Assembly: GCF_000317105.1 (NCBI RefSeq)
Contig: NC_019693.1
Span: 2,480,001-2,544,000, forward strand
Reading direction: 5' to 3'
Length of the DNA: 64,000 nt
Origin: Oscillatoria acuminata PCC 6304
GTDB taxonomy: Bacteria; Cyanobacteriota; Cyanobacteriia; Cyanobacteriales; Laspinemataceae
Numbering within the stretch: the first letter of the stretch is position 1; each line of letters begins with the position of its first letter. A model generated the notes under the pieces. That model had not been told where the DNA came from, searched no databases, and worked only from the letters and a program-made list of their open reading frames with translations. Made by a program: the position numbers and the translations under genes. Shown here one piece after another: positions 9,416 through 18,453 of this stretch.

Positions 9416-12400
9416 TCATCCCTCATCCAGGTCCTGCAAAATGGACCGAATCGAGTTGAGATAGGGAACCGTAAGCTGTTCAAACGGAAGCGGGTCAGAA
9501 AATGGGGGTAAATTCCCCATTCCATTCCGTGGAGGGAGAGAATACACCACAGCCCGGAATCCAGCAGCATTGAGGGCTGTGACTACATTATGACAATCTT
9601 GGACCCAGAAATTGGGTCCGCAAATTGCAGCAGCGCGATGGCGATCGCCCGCTTTCACAATAATGGCAATTGCGGGGACCGTTGCCTTGGTTTTGTCTGC
9701 GGAATGTTCTTGCAGAATCACTTTCAGGTGATCGAGCACTTCCTGCTTATTGATGCGATCGGTGGTCAGTTCTAGCAAAATCATCTCGGTGATCCTCTTC
9801 GGTACAACCGATTCCCGGAGTGGAGTCAACTCATCCAATTTCAAGACTTTGGCTTCCTCCACAATCAACTGAGTGCGATCGTCCCGGCGATCGACTTTCC
9901 CATGAATCAGAAGCGGCGTATCTGGAATTAGCAACTCGTGGACTTGTTCATAAGTATCCGGAAACACCACCGCCTCCGCCTTCCCTTCAATATCTTCCAT
10001 TTGCAGAAAAGCCATGCGGCGTTCATCTTTTTTCGTCACAATCTGTTTAACTTCCGTCAACACCACCAGCACGCTAATTTTGGTCCGGGATTTCTGTTCA
10101 TCCAGTTTCCCCAGACTCACCACCTCAATCCCCAAATGTTCCGCAATTCTTCCGGCATTTTTCAAGGGATGTTCAGATACATAAAATCCCAGCAATTCTT
10201 TCTCAAATTGCAGCTTTTCTTCCACTGGAAAATCGGCAATATTGGGCGGAACCGGCGCAGATTCAAAAGTAGAAGTTTCGGTCATCACCGCTAACTGGTC
10301 AAATAAATTAAGCTGGCCGGTTTCTTGTTCCTTAGCCCGGTCCTGCGCCCATTTAATGGCCAGGGGCATATATTCGATCGCCTGTTTGCGGTTAGAATTG
10401 AGACCATCCAAAGCCCCACATTTAATCAATGCTTCTAAGGCGCGACTGTTGACCGTATGTAGATTAATGCGATCGCACAAATCCGCCAAAGAGTGAAACG
10501 GACCATTTGCCTCACGTTCGGTTAAAATAGCGTGAATCGCATTGTCGCCAATATTTTTCACCGCCGACAGTCCAAACAGAATCGTTCTCTTTTCCTCAGT
10601 CGCCTCCACCGGGGTAAAATCCACCCCAGACCGATTAATATCCGGTCCTTGAACGGTGATATTTAATTCTTGACAGTTAGCGATATATTTCTGAACTTTA
10701 TCCTGGTCCCCACTATTGGAAGTCAGCAAAGCCGCCATATATTCGACGGGATAATTCGCCTTCAAATAAGCCGTTTGATAGGTAACGTAACCGTAAGCCG
10801 TGGAATGGGATTTGTTAAAGCAATATTCCGCGAACAAAAGCATCTGATTAAACAAGTTTTCTGCAATGGATTTGGAGACCCCATTTTTTGTTGCCCCATC
10901 CAGAAAAAGTTCCCGATGTTTATTCATTTCTTCGGGTTTCTTTTTCCCCATTGCACGGCGTAATAAATCCGCCTGACCCAAGGAATATCCTCCTAAATCC
11001 TGGGCAACTTTCATAATTTGCTCTTGATAGCAATTATGAGTAACCACACCCTCAGCTAGAAAATAGGGCGAGGATTGGTCTTCCATTTGGAGGTCAAAAC
11101 ATTCGGCGATGCCTGCCTCTTCTACTGCCATAACATACACATATCGGGCATCTTGCAGATAGGTTTCTGCGTAAAGATGGTGATAAAATTCGTCCCAGCG
11201 GTCTAACTTTTGTTTGTATTGGGATGCTTTGGGTTTAAACAGGGTGGCATTTTGGAGGGAGGTGGTGATCGCCTGCCTGGTTTTGGAATCGGTAGTGGAG
11301 ATCGCCTCGGTGAGCAATTCGCCAAACCGATTGGCAGCAACTGCCAAATAATTGTCAACAATCCCTTCATCCAGTTTTGCCGGAAGTTGAGATTTGCCTA
11401 ACCGGGATTTAAACCGAGTGCGATCGAGGACATAAACGTAATTGTCCAACACCGCATAAGAGATTTTTAGGCTGCCTAACAATAACCCTACTTGTTGCAA
11501 TAACTGGGGAGAGGAACTGCGGAAATATAACAAGGTGGGATGATAGCAGCCATCGCTATCCCATAAACCGCGTAACAAATCGATGCGATCGCGATCGCAA
11601 TAATCCAGGACATTTGCTGGCAAATGTTTCTGTTGCGATTTCACCTTCCAACTCCGTCCGCCATACAACCCATCCATAAATTGGGTTAACGGAGTCGGTT
11701 TCGGTTGCGTCTTGAATTTCGAGTAAGCGTACCAGCATCGCGTATGGAAATAATATTTCGGTTCCCCTCCCCAGGTTGACCCGATTAGATTTGCCACATA
11801 CTGGGCGGTTTCTTCTGTGGAACAAGCAATATTCGGGGTAGATGAAACCAGATTGCCATCGCCAATGAACAATCCTAACAGATAGGCTTCATTGGGATTA
11901 AGCTGTTTGGAGTTGTTAGAAATCGGCCACTGTTCATAGAGGACTGAACTATAAATATGAGCATTTTTCAATCCTCCGGGTCCAGCTTTTAACTCCCCCG
12001 CTTCCTTGTCTCCTTCTGACGTTAAGAATCGATGGGATTTACTGGTATAAATCACGGTCCCGCTAGAAAGAGTAATTTTGAGGATTTCTTTGGATCCACT
12101 GCGCCATTGTTTGGCAACTTTAGCTTTCCAAACTTGATGACCATTTGAAGTAAGTACCCAGTCTCCGGGTTGAATGTCTTCGATCGCCACCGTAGACCCA
12201 TCAGGTTTATTAATCTGCGTCCCTTTCGCTAAACATAAAATCCCGTAGGTTTCATTCAGAATCGTTTCTAACATGGGATGTTCATATTGAATCGCTTCCC
12301 GTCCATGTTTGCGATCAATAAATTTGGGAATCAGTCCCGCATCCAACGGACCCGGACGATACAAAGCCAAAATTGAAGAAATATCTTCCAAACTAGAAGG

Positions 12401-14374
12401 CTTCAATTCTTGCACAATTTGTTTCATTCCCGAGGATTCTAATTGAAACACTCCTTCGAGGTCCCCTCGTTCTAAAATTTTGTAGGTATTTTCAATATCT
12501 TTGGGGAATTTTTTAGTGCCTCTCCCTCGAACGTCCTGTGCTCTACGTTCTTCAGCAGGAAACTGATAGGGGTCAAAATCAAGATTTTTTGTTTCCTTGA
12601 TATAGTCTAGGGTTTTCTGAATCATGGTTAGATTCTTTAACCCCAAAAAGTCCATTTTCAATAAACCCAGGGATTCTAAATCCTCCATCGGATATTGGGT
12701 AATGGTTGCGCCATCGTTATTCTTTTGTAAAGGAACAATTTCATCTAAGCGGTCAGCCGAAATCACGACTCCGGCAGCATGAACTCCAGAACTTTTGTTC
12801 GTTCCTTCAATTCTAATAGCCATATCCAACCATTGGCGGAATTCGACCACAGTTCCATCGTCCCGGGGAATTTCTTCATTTTTAACGTAGGCTTCTCGAA
12901 ATTCCGGGGCGGGGGATTTATCAGAAATCATTACTGCTAATTTTTCCGGTTTCCCCCGCGCCACGGGAATTAATTTTGCCATTTCATCGGATTTTTTGTA
13001 GGGAACTCCTAACACCCGGGCGACATCTTTTAACACCGCTTTGGAGGTCATCCGGTTAAAGGTGATGATTTGAGCAACCCGTTCTTTGCCGTATTTCTCG
13101 GTGACATATTGAATCACTTCATCCCGGCGAGAGATGCAGAAATCTGTGTCAATATCAGGCATGGATTTCCGTTCTGGGTTCAAGAAACGCTCAAATAGGA
13201 GTCCATGATGTACCGGGTCAATATTGGTAATTTGCATGGCATAGGCGACGAGAGACCCGGCAGCAGAACCGCGTCCCGGACCGACTGGAATGCCGCGATC
13301 GCGTGCATATTTGATGTAATCCCAAACCACTAGAAAATAAGCTGCAAACCCCATTTTTTGCAGCATTTCAATTTCATAAACTAGCCGGTCCCGATACACT
13401 TGGGGGATTTCTTCGTAGCTTTTAACCTTAAAGCGGTCCTTCAGTCCTTCTTTGGCAATCCATTCCACATAGGTGTTGGGAGTTTCTCCCGGAGGACATT
13501 GGAAATCGGGAATCCGAGGTTCGCCGAGAATGTGGTAGGGTTCGATTTTACTGGCAACTTCTAGGGTATTGGCGATCGCCTCTTGAATCACCTCATCAGA
13601 CAAGTGATCTCTAAACAACAACGCCATCTCTTCGGCGGATTTCATATACTCCGTACCGCTATAACGCATCCGTTTATCTTCACTAATCAGCTTGCCGGTT
13701 TGAATACACAACAGCGCATCATGGGCTTCTACGTCATAACAGGAGATAAAATGGGAATCATTGGTGGCAATCAGTTTAATATTCAGTTCTCGGGCAATTT
13801 TCACCAATTCCACATTCACGATCCGGTCTTCTTGAGACCCATGATCCTGAAGTTCTAAATAATAATCATCCCCAAAGAGTTTCTTATACCATTTCGCCAC
13901 TTTTCGGGCAACATCCAGTTTGTTTTGCAGAATTGCTTGAGGAATTTCTCCCCCTAAACAAGCACTGGTAACAATCAAGTCTTCATGATATTGTTCTAAC
14001 AGTTCTTTGTTAATACAAGGACGGGCAAAAATACCTTTGCCATGAATCCCTTCTAAGCTCGAAATTGTGGTTAATTTAACTAAATTTTTATAGCCTTGAG
14101 TATTTTTTGCTAAAACAACTTGATGATAGCGACGGCAACGAGCTTTGGTGTCTAAGGGTTCATTAATTACATACATTTCATTGCCGATAATCGGTTTAAT
14201 TCCCTTGCCTCGGCAGACTTTAATCAGTTCGATCGCCCCGTACATGACGCCGTGATCCGTCAGGGCGATCGCGGGCATTCCCAACTCGATCGCCTTGTCA
14301 ATCAGTTTCGGAATCTGACTGGCACCATCAAGCAGACTGTAATCGGTGTGAATATGTAACCCAACAAATGACAT
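9416..14374 (-). CDS. dnaE: DNA polymerase III alpha subunit, undivided, with internal intein
   Basis: Encodes the replicative polymerase subunit. The translated product is 1652 residues: about 1251 of host protein plus a 401-residue intein at 714-1114. The N-terminal PHP domain (HIHTDYSLLDGAS) is followed by the polymerase core with the catalytic acidic motif PDIDTDF, then the beta-clamp/OB-fold region. In most cyanobacteria dnaE is split into two genes by a trans-splicing intein at FAEY/CFNKSH; here FAEYCFNKSHSTAYGY is read straight through. The inserted intein sits earlier, between ETYGIL and CYQEQIM. The ATG start gives the standard MSFVGLHIH beginning. It is convergent with the kinase array and transcribed alone. 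Confidence 0.97.
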   Translation of the reverse strand: MSFVGLHIHTDYSLLDGASQIPKLIDKAIELGMPAIALTDHGVMYGAIELIKVCRGKGIKPIIGNEMYVINEPLDTKARCRRYHQVVLAKNTQGYKNLVKLTTISSLEGIHGKGIFARPCINKELLEQYHEDLIVTSACLGGEIPQAILQNKLDVARKVAKWYKKLFGDDYYLELQDHGSQEDRIVNVELVKIARELNIKLIATNDSHFISCYDVEAHDALLCIQTGKLISEDKRMRYSGTEYMKSAEEMALLFRDHLSDEVIQEAIANTLEVASKIEPYHILGEPRIPDFQCPPGETPNTYVEWIAKEGLKDRFKVKSYEEIPQVYRDRLVYEIEMLQKMGFAAYFLVVWDYIKYARDRGIPVGPGRGSAAGSLVAYAMQITNIDPVHHGLLFERFLNPERKSMPDIDTDFCISRRDEVIQYVTEKYGKERVAQIITFNRMTSKAVLKDVARVLGVPYKKSDEMAKLIPVARGKPEKLAVMISDKSPAPEFREAYVKNEEIPRDDGTVVEFRQWLDMAIRIEGTNKSSGVHAAGVVISADRLDEIVPLQKNNDGATITQYPMEDLESLGLLKMDFLGLKNLTMIQKTLDYIKETKNLDFDPYQFPAEERRAQDVRGRGTKKFPKDIENTYKILERGDLEGVFQLESSGMKQIVQELKPSSLEDISSILALYRPGPLDAGLIPKFIDRKHGREAIQYEHPMLETILNETYGILCLAKGTQINKPDGSTVAIEDIQPGDWVLTSNGHQVWKAKVAKQWRSGSKEILKITLSSGTVIYTSKSHRFLTSEGDKEAGELKAGPGGLKNAHIYSSVLYEQWPISNNSKQLNPNEAYLLGLFIGDGNLVSSTPNIACSTEETAQYVANLIGSTWGGEPKYYFHTRCWYAYSKFKTQPKPTPLTQFMDGLYGGRSWKVKSQQKHLPANVLDYCDRDRIDLLRGLWDSDGCYHPTLLYFRSSSPQLLQQVGLLLGSLKISYAVLDNYVYVLDRTRFKSRLGKSQLPAKLDEGIVDNYLAVAANRFGELLTEAISTTDSKTRQAITTSLQNATLFKPKASQYKQKLDRWDEFYHHLYAETYLQDARYVYVMAVEEAGIAECFDLQMEDQSSPYFLAEGVVTHNCYQEQIMKVAQDLGGYSLGQADLLRRAMGKKKPEEMNKHRELFLDGATKNGVSKSIAENLFNQMLLFAEYCFNKSHSTAYGYVTYQTAYLKANYPVEYMAALLTSNSGDQDKVQKYIANCQELNITVQGPDINRSGVDFTPVEATEEKRTILFGLSAVKNIGDNAIHAILTEREANGPFHSLADLCDRINLHTVNSRALEALIKCGALDGLNSNRKQAIEYMPLAIKWAQDRAKEQETGQLNLFDQLAVMTETSTFESAPVPPNIADFPVEEKLQFEKELLGFYVSEHPLKNAGRIAEHLGIEVVSLGKLDEQKSRTKISVLVVLTEVKQIVTKKDERRMAFLQMEDIEGKAEAVVFPDTYEQVHELLIPDTPLLIHGKVDRRDDRTQLIVEEAKVLKLDELTPLRESVVPKRITEMILLELTTDRINKQEVLDHLKVILQEHSADKTKATVPAIAIIVKAGDRHRAAAICGPNFWVQDCHNVVTALNAAGFRAVVYSLPPRNGMGNLPPFSDPLPFEQLTVPYLNSIRSILQDLDEG
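11033..12235 (-). other. LAGLIDADG-containing intein within DnaE (residues 714-1114)
   Basis: The intein begins at Cys1 (CLAKGT) and ends at VVTHN before the +1 cysteine of CYQEQIM, giving the residues needed for protein splicing (Cys1, terminal His-Asn, Cys+1). Block A (GDWVLTSNG), a block B-like YTSKSH, and block F (CFDLQMED) are visible. Two dodecapeptide motifs, LLGLFIGDG and LLRGLWDSDG, mark a LAGLIDADG homing endonuclease; both acidic residues are present, so homing activity may survive. The frame is intact throughout. The insertion lies in the conserved polymerase active-site region, the usual type of intein target. Confidence 0.93.
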
Positions 14375-14487
14375 AACGCTCCGTTTAATTGCAGTTTGAT
14401 GCTAAAATGAATAGAGTATTGATATTCAAAACTTGGAAATTTATCCCACAGTTAGTCTTATTTTAACGCTTTCCCGAGTGATACCCA

Positions 14488-14571
14488 ATCCGGTTGTAAA
14501 CAGTCGGTTTTCTTTCTTAGCCCGCGCAGGCGGGCTTTGTTCGTGTAGCCCCACCCTTGAGGGTGTGGGTT
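14488..14571. repeat. Dispersed repeat, single arm of the 50452-50629 inverted repeat
   Basis: This segment (AATCCGG..., TTTTCTTTCTTAGCC, GTAGCCCCACCCTT, GGGTGTGGG) aligns along its length with the right arm of the hairpin element at 50452-50629. It contains its own small hairpins. A further GC-rich block with AGCCCGC...GCGGGCT follows at about 14593. The 309-bp spacer holds no gene; the dnaE promoter must lie at its left end. Confidence 0.7.
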
Positions 14572-14683
14572 TTTATAGACTGATTATTAAAGGTAGCCCG
14601 CATCAGCGGGCTTAATTCATATAGCTGCACCCTTTAACCTGTCCAATTTTACTAGATAGACTGCCCTGAAAGATTGAAACCCG

Positions 14684-15601
14684 TTATCGCAAAGATTGGA
14701 TTTCATCCCGGGAAATCGCTGCACTGCGGTCCCCTTCAGTAACGGTGATAAAATCTCTCACCGCTTGAAAATAGGCTTCTCCGGCAATCGATGCCACATT
14801 ATTATGTCCAGCCTCCGGCACTAAAAAGATGCGTTTCGGTTGCGGCGCAACTTGATAAAGTTGTTCGCTCATTTCGCTGGGAATTTCTGGATCAGCCGTC
14901 CCATGAATAAACAAAACTGGAATCTGTAATTGACTAATTTTAGCGCGAGAATCAAAGCGATGGGTCAACAATAAATCAATGGGAAACATCCAAAAATGAA
15001 AGCGATAATCCACCATTTCCCGCATGGTGGTAAATGAACTTTGGACAATCACCCCAGCGGCATTAGGTTGACGAATCGCCAAGTCAACAGCGATCGCCCC
15101 CCCGAGAGAATGTCCATACAAGAAAATCTGTTCCGGCGCTATCCCCCTCTCCTGCACTAAATAGTTCCAAGAGGTTTCTGCGTCCACAAATACGGTATTC
15201 TCCGTGGGAAATGACCCCTCCGAGAGTCCATACCCCCGGTAATCAATGATCAACACGGAGAACTCCAACTGATGAAACCGGGCGGCATGATTGACATTGG
15301 CCCCAATATTTACCCCATTCCCATGCAGATACAACAGCACGCGATTACTGGGGATTTCTGACGGAATCCACCATCCATGAATGCGTTCTACCTTGCCGCT
15401 TTTCTGACTCACGGGAATCCAAACTTCTTCATACTTGAGTTCGAGTTCAGCCGGAGTTGTTTCTATCACAGGTGCAGGAAAAAAGATAAACCGATTTTGC
15501 CGCAAGTAGAGAAACAAACAAGCCCCGAAGTAGGCGATCGCCAAAATCCCTGCAATCAAAAGAGGTCCTTTTACAGAAGTCGGCAGTCCCATTCCACTCA
15601 T
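14684..15601 (-). CDS. Alpha/beta hydrolase, membrane-anchored (S33-like)
   Basis: A 305-residue protein with an N-terminal hydrophobic segment (about residues 10-33) that probably anchors it in the membrane. The hydrolase fold follows: oxyanion region HGNG, nucleophile elbow GHSLGG (Ser), acid residue in HGTADPEIP (Asp) and catalytic His in EAGHNN. The family (BEM46/FrsA-like serine hydrolases) comprises esterases, lipases and peptidases, so the substrate cannot be told. The ATG at 15601 gives MSGMGL; an in-frame ATG three codons later is possible. It lies 81 bp downstream of gatA on the same strand and may be co-transcribed with it. Confidence 0.88.
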   Translation of the reverse strand: MSGMGLPTSVKGPLLIAGILAIAYFGACLFLYLRQNRFIFFPAPVIETTPAELELKYEEVWIPVSQKSGKVERIHGWWIPSEIPSNRVLLYLHGNGVNIGANVNHAARFHQLEFSVLIIDYRGYGLSEGSFPTENTVFVDAETSWNYLVQERGIAPEQIFLYGHSLGGAIAVDLAIRQPNAAGVIVQSSFTTMREMVDYRFHFWMFPIDLLLTHRFDSRAKISQLQIPVLFIHGTADPEIPSEMSEQLYQVAPQPKRIFLVPEAGHNNVASIAGEAYFQAVRDFITVTEGDRSAAISRDEIQSLR

Positions 15602-15682
15602 GCCAATTGCAATGTTAGAGATTTGTTTGAGGTCAAAATTAGGACTGTCTCAGATCTCCTGGACAATCCTGGCATCACGATT

Positions 15683-17140
15683 CTAAATTTTGGGTTTGCG
15701 ATTATGCCAATCCGTCGCCTGTTCGTAAGCATAGGCCACTTCAAACAGTAAATCTTCCCGCAACACATTCGCAATCATTTGCATTCCAATCGGCAATCCT
15801 TGGTCATCAAACCCACAAGGAATACTCAGGGCCGGTAACCCCCCTAAATTGACCGGAATGGTCATCAAATCCGACAAATACATACTTAAGGGGTCAGCGG
15901 TCTTTTCCCCCGCCTTAAATGCTGTAGAAGGAGCCGTGGGACAAACTAAAATATCCACCTGAGCGAACGCTCGTTCAAAATCTTCCTTAATCAGAGTCCG
16001 AACTTTTTGCGCCTTGAGATAATAAGCATCATAATACCCAGCCGAGAGTGTATAAGTCCCGATCGCAATCCTGCGCTTTACCTCAGCCCCAAATCCCTGG
16101 GCCCGAGTCTTGCCATACATCTCAATCAAACTTTCACTATCCTCAGCGCGGAACCCATATTTAACCCCATCGTAACGGGCGAGGTTCGCTGAGGCTTCTG
16201 AGGGCGCAATGATGTAGTAAGTCGGTAACCCATAGCGGAACCGAGGACAGGATACCACCTGAATCTCCGCCCCTAACTCTTGCAACACCTCGATCGCCTT
16301 GGTAACCGCTCTTTCCACTCCCGCATCTAACCCGTCCCCAAAGGTTTCCTTGATGATCCCAATCCGTCGCTGACCCTTCGGCTTTAAATTGGGTTTCACG
16401 AATTTCATATAGTCGGGGATCGTCACATTCAGACTGGTCGAATCCTTGGGATCATATCCCGCAATATGCTTGAGCAAAATTGCCGCATCTTCTACCGTGC
16501 GCCCAAACGGTCCGATTTGGTCCAGGGAAGAGGCATAGGCGACTAACCCATACCGGGAAACTAATCCGTAGGTGGGTTTCATCCCAACTACCCCGCAAAA
16601 CGAAGCCGGTTGCCGAATCGAACCCCCGGTATCCGAACCGAGGGCCACAATGCATTCTCCCGAGGAAACCGCTGCTGCTGACCCTCCGGAAGACCCACCG
16701 GGAACCCGGCTGAGGTCCCAAGGGTTCGAGGTGAGCTGAAATGCGGAGTTTTCCGTGGAACTTCCCATCGCAAACTCGTCCATATTGGTTTTACCCAAAA
16801 TCACCGCACCCGCCTCAATTAAACGCTCAGTCACGGTTGATTCGTAGGGCGGCACATAGTTTTCCAAAATCCGGGAACCGCAAGTGGTGCGGACTCCCTC
16901 GGTGCACATATTGTCTTTAATCGCGATAGGAATGCCTGCGAGCATACCGATTTCTTCACCGGCAGCGATTTTGGCATCCACCCGTTTCGCTTGCTCTAAG
17001 GCGCGATCGGGTGTCACGAGTAAGAAGCTATGTAGTTGGGGTTCTAACGAATCAATCCGCTTGAGGGCTTCTTGGGTAATTTCTACCGCCGAGCGTTCTT
17101 TTCGGATTAGTTGTTTGTGTAACTCGCGGATGGATGCCAT
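15683..17140 (-). CDS. gatA: Asp-tRNA(Asn)/Glu-tRNA(Gln) amidotransferase subunit A
   Basis: A 485-residue amidase-signature protein, the glutaminase subunit of GatCAB, which converts misacylated Glu-tRNA(Gln) (and Asp-tRNA(Asn)) to the cognate amide form in the cytosol. The Ser-cisSer-Lys triad is visible: Lys in AIKDNMCT, Ser in the [11 protein letters not shown] segment, and Ser in [12 protein letters not shown]. Length and the full set of motifs fit the family. gatB and gatC are not nearby, as is common in cyanobacteria. The ATG at 17140 starts the family-typical short helical N-terminus. Confidence 0.96.
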   Translation of the reverse strand: MASIRELHKQLIRKERSAVEITQEALKRIDSLEPQLHSFLLVTPDRALEQAKRVDAKIAAGEEIGMLAGIPIAIKDNMCTEGVRTTCGSRILENYVPPYESTVTERLIEAGAVILGKTNMDEFAMGSSTENSAFQLTSNPWDLSRVPGGSSGGSAAAVSSGECIVALGSDTGGSIRQPASFCGVVGMKPTYGLVSRYGLVAYASSLDQIGPFGRTVEDAAILLKHIAGYDPKDSTSLNVTIPDYMKFVKPNLKPKGQRRIGIIKETFGDGLDAGVERAVTKAIEVLQELGAEIQVVSCPRFRYGLPTYYIIAPSEASANLARYDGVKYGFRAEDSESLIEMYGKTRAQGFGAEVKRRIAIGTYTLSAGYYDAYYLKAQKVRTLIKEDFERAFAQVDILVCPTAPSTAFKAGEKTADPLSMYLSDLMTIPVNLGGLPALSIPCGFDDQGLPIGMQMIANVLREDLLFEVAYAYEQATDWHNRKPKI

Positions 17141-17500
17141 GCTCGTACCTTATGATTTCAATCTTAATATTAAGGTGACCTCAACTCGCCAGAATACCAT
17201 CAAGCTCGGGGCTTGCAAATCTTTGGCGCAGCCAGGGTATCTAAACTCATGCTATATCAGAATGAACAGGCACTCTGAGGAGTTTAATACTTGGGTCGGC
17301 TCTATTCGTGGGAACACTTCGCCAACGCTTGATCCCGAACTGCCAAGATGGAGTTGGCACTCAGCGCTCTTTCCGGGGATAGATCCCCGAGGGGTAATTT
17401 TCTTCACCTGATCCCCGGGGAATTTCTGTCAGGGGGGCGATGTCGGAGCAGGGGCAAAGCAGATATTCTGAAACTATTGGATGATTTGCCCTGAAAATGA
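17141..17500. other. Intergenic region between divergent gatA and M15 peptidase genes
   Basis: Divergent promoter region. An imperfect repeat of GATCCCCGAGGGG / GATCCCCGGGGAA with the spacer TAATTTTCTTCACCT lies near 17380-17425. I see no gene and no convincing regulator site. Confidence 0.45.
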
Positions 17501-18202
17501 ATGATTGGACGTTTAATTCCCCTCGGCGCGATCGCCTTCCTATCCGCCACCCCTAGCCCAATCCTCGCCCTGACGCCACCCCCGGCGAGTCCCCCAGAGG
17601 TCACCCTGGAGGAATCCGGGATATCCCTGCTGGAATTGACGCCACCTCCCTTGCCTCCCCTACTGGATTCGAGTCGCTACATTCCTGCCTCCCCTAGCGA
17701 TCGCCCGCCCACCCTCTATGGTCATTTCGCCTATCCTGAAGCATCGGATGTTGATTTATTTGCAGTGGGCAATGGAGAACGATTGCATCGCAGTGCTGCC
17801 CTCCAGTTTCAGGCAATGGTTGCCGCTGCTGCTGCTGATGGCATTCAGTTGGTTCCCCTCTCCGGATTTCGTAGTCGCGAGGCTCAATCTTACGTTTTTT
17901 ATGCGATCGCCGACCAACGGGGCCAAACCTTACCCCAACGCGCTCGTTATGCTGCACCCCCCGGCCACAGCGAACATCATACCGGCTATGTGATTGATAT
18001 TGGAGATGCATCTGCACCCATCTATGATTTGCGGGTCAGCTTTGAAAATACCCCCGCTTTTCGCTGGTTAACTGCCAATGCCGCCACCTTCGGATTTGAA
18101 CTCTCTTTCCCTCAAAATCATCCCACCGTCAACTATGAACCCTGGCACTGGCGCTGGGTTGGCGATGCCGAAAGTCGTCAGCTATTTGACCATTCCCGGT
18201 GA
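17501..18202 (+). CDS. D-alanyl-D-alanine carboxypeptidase family protein (M15B, VanY/LdcB-like)
   Basis: A 233-residue exported protein. The first ~25 residues form a signal peptide (hydrophobic stretch, ...ILA). A proline-rich linker follows, then the M15B zinc peptidase domain (about 105-230): SGFRSREAQ, the metal motif GHSEHHTGYVIDIG and the late WHWRW. The family trims peptidoglycan stem peptides in the periplasm. ATG at 17501 is chosen since it opens the signal peptide. It is monocistronic; downstream is the repeat-flanked coaRT segment. Confidence 0.9.
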   Translation: MIGRLIPLGAIAFLSATPSPILALTPPPASPPEVTLEESGISLLELTPPPLPPLLDSSRYIPASPSDRPPTLYGHFAYPEASDVDLFAVGNGERLHRSAALQFQAMVAAAAADGIQLVPLSGFRSREAQSYVFYAIADQRGQTLPQRARYAAPPGHSEHHTGYVIDIGDASAPIYDLRVSFENTPAFRWLTANAATFGFELSFPQNHPTVNYEPWHWRWVGDAESRQLFDHSR

Positions 18203-18225
18203 TGACTTATCTCATTCTCTTTCCA

Positions 18226-18253
18226 GGAACTCCATGAAATAAAATATCCAAAA
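18226..18253. repeat. Left flanking direct repeat of the coaR-coaT segment
   Basis: This 28-bp stretch starting GGAACTCCATGAAATAAAAT matches 25 of 28 positions with 21726-21753. The two copies are in the same orientation and bracket the 3.5-kb coaR-coaT segment. Confidence 0.7.
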
Positions 18254-18331
18254 TACCCACAGCCTGTTCGCGTAGCGTTCCGTAAGGAAAGGCTGGGGCA
18301 CTTGCGGACAAAGCCCTGTCAAGGTGTATTT

Positions 18332-18383
18332 GTAGGGGCGCAATGCTTGCGCCCTCCGGAGGGCGCAAGCATTGCGCCCCTAC
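18332..18383. repeat. 52-bp perfect palindrome (GTAGGGGCGCAATG family)
   Basis: Two 26-base arms that are exact reverse complements, outer end GTAGGGGCGCAATGC. A sister palindrome with the same outer arms but a different centre is at 21789-21839. It lies between the left direct repeat and the coaR stop codon, where it may also act as a terminator for coaR. Confidence 0.9.
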
Positions 18384-18453
18384 GTGAAATAACACTTGAG
18401 CGTCATTAAATCTGCCACTAATTCCAGATTTCAGGCCACAAGGGTTCAGGCTT

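Noticed and set aside
11556-11825. Frame within the intein region on the minus strand
   Set aside because: Out-of-frame shadow of the intein/dnaE frame.
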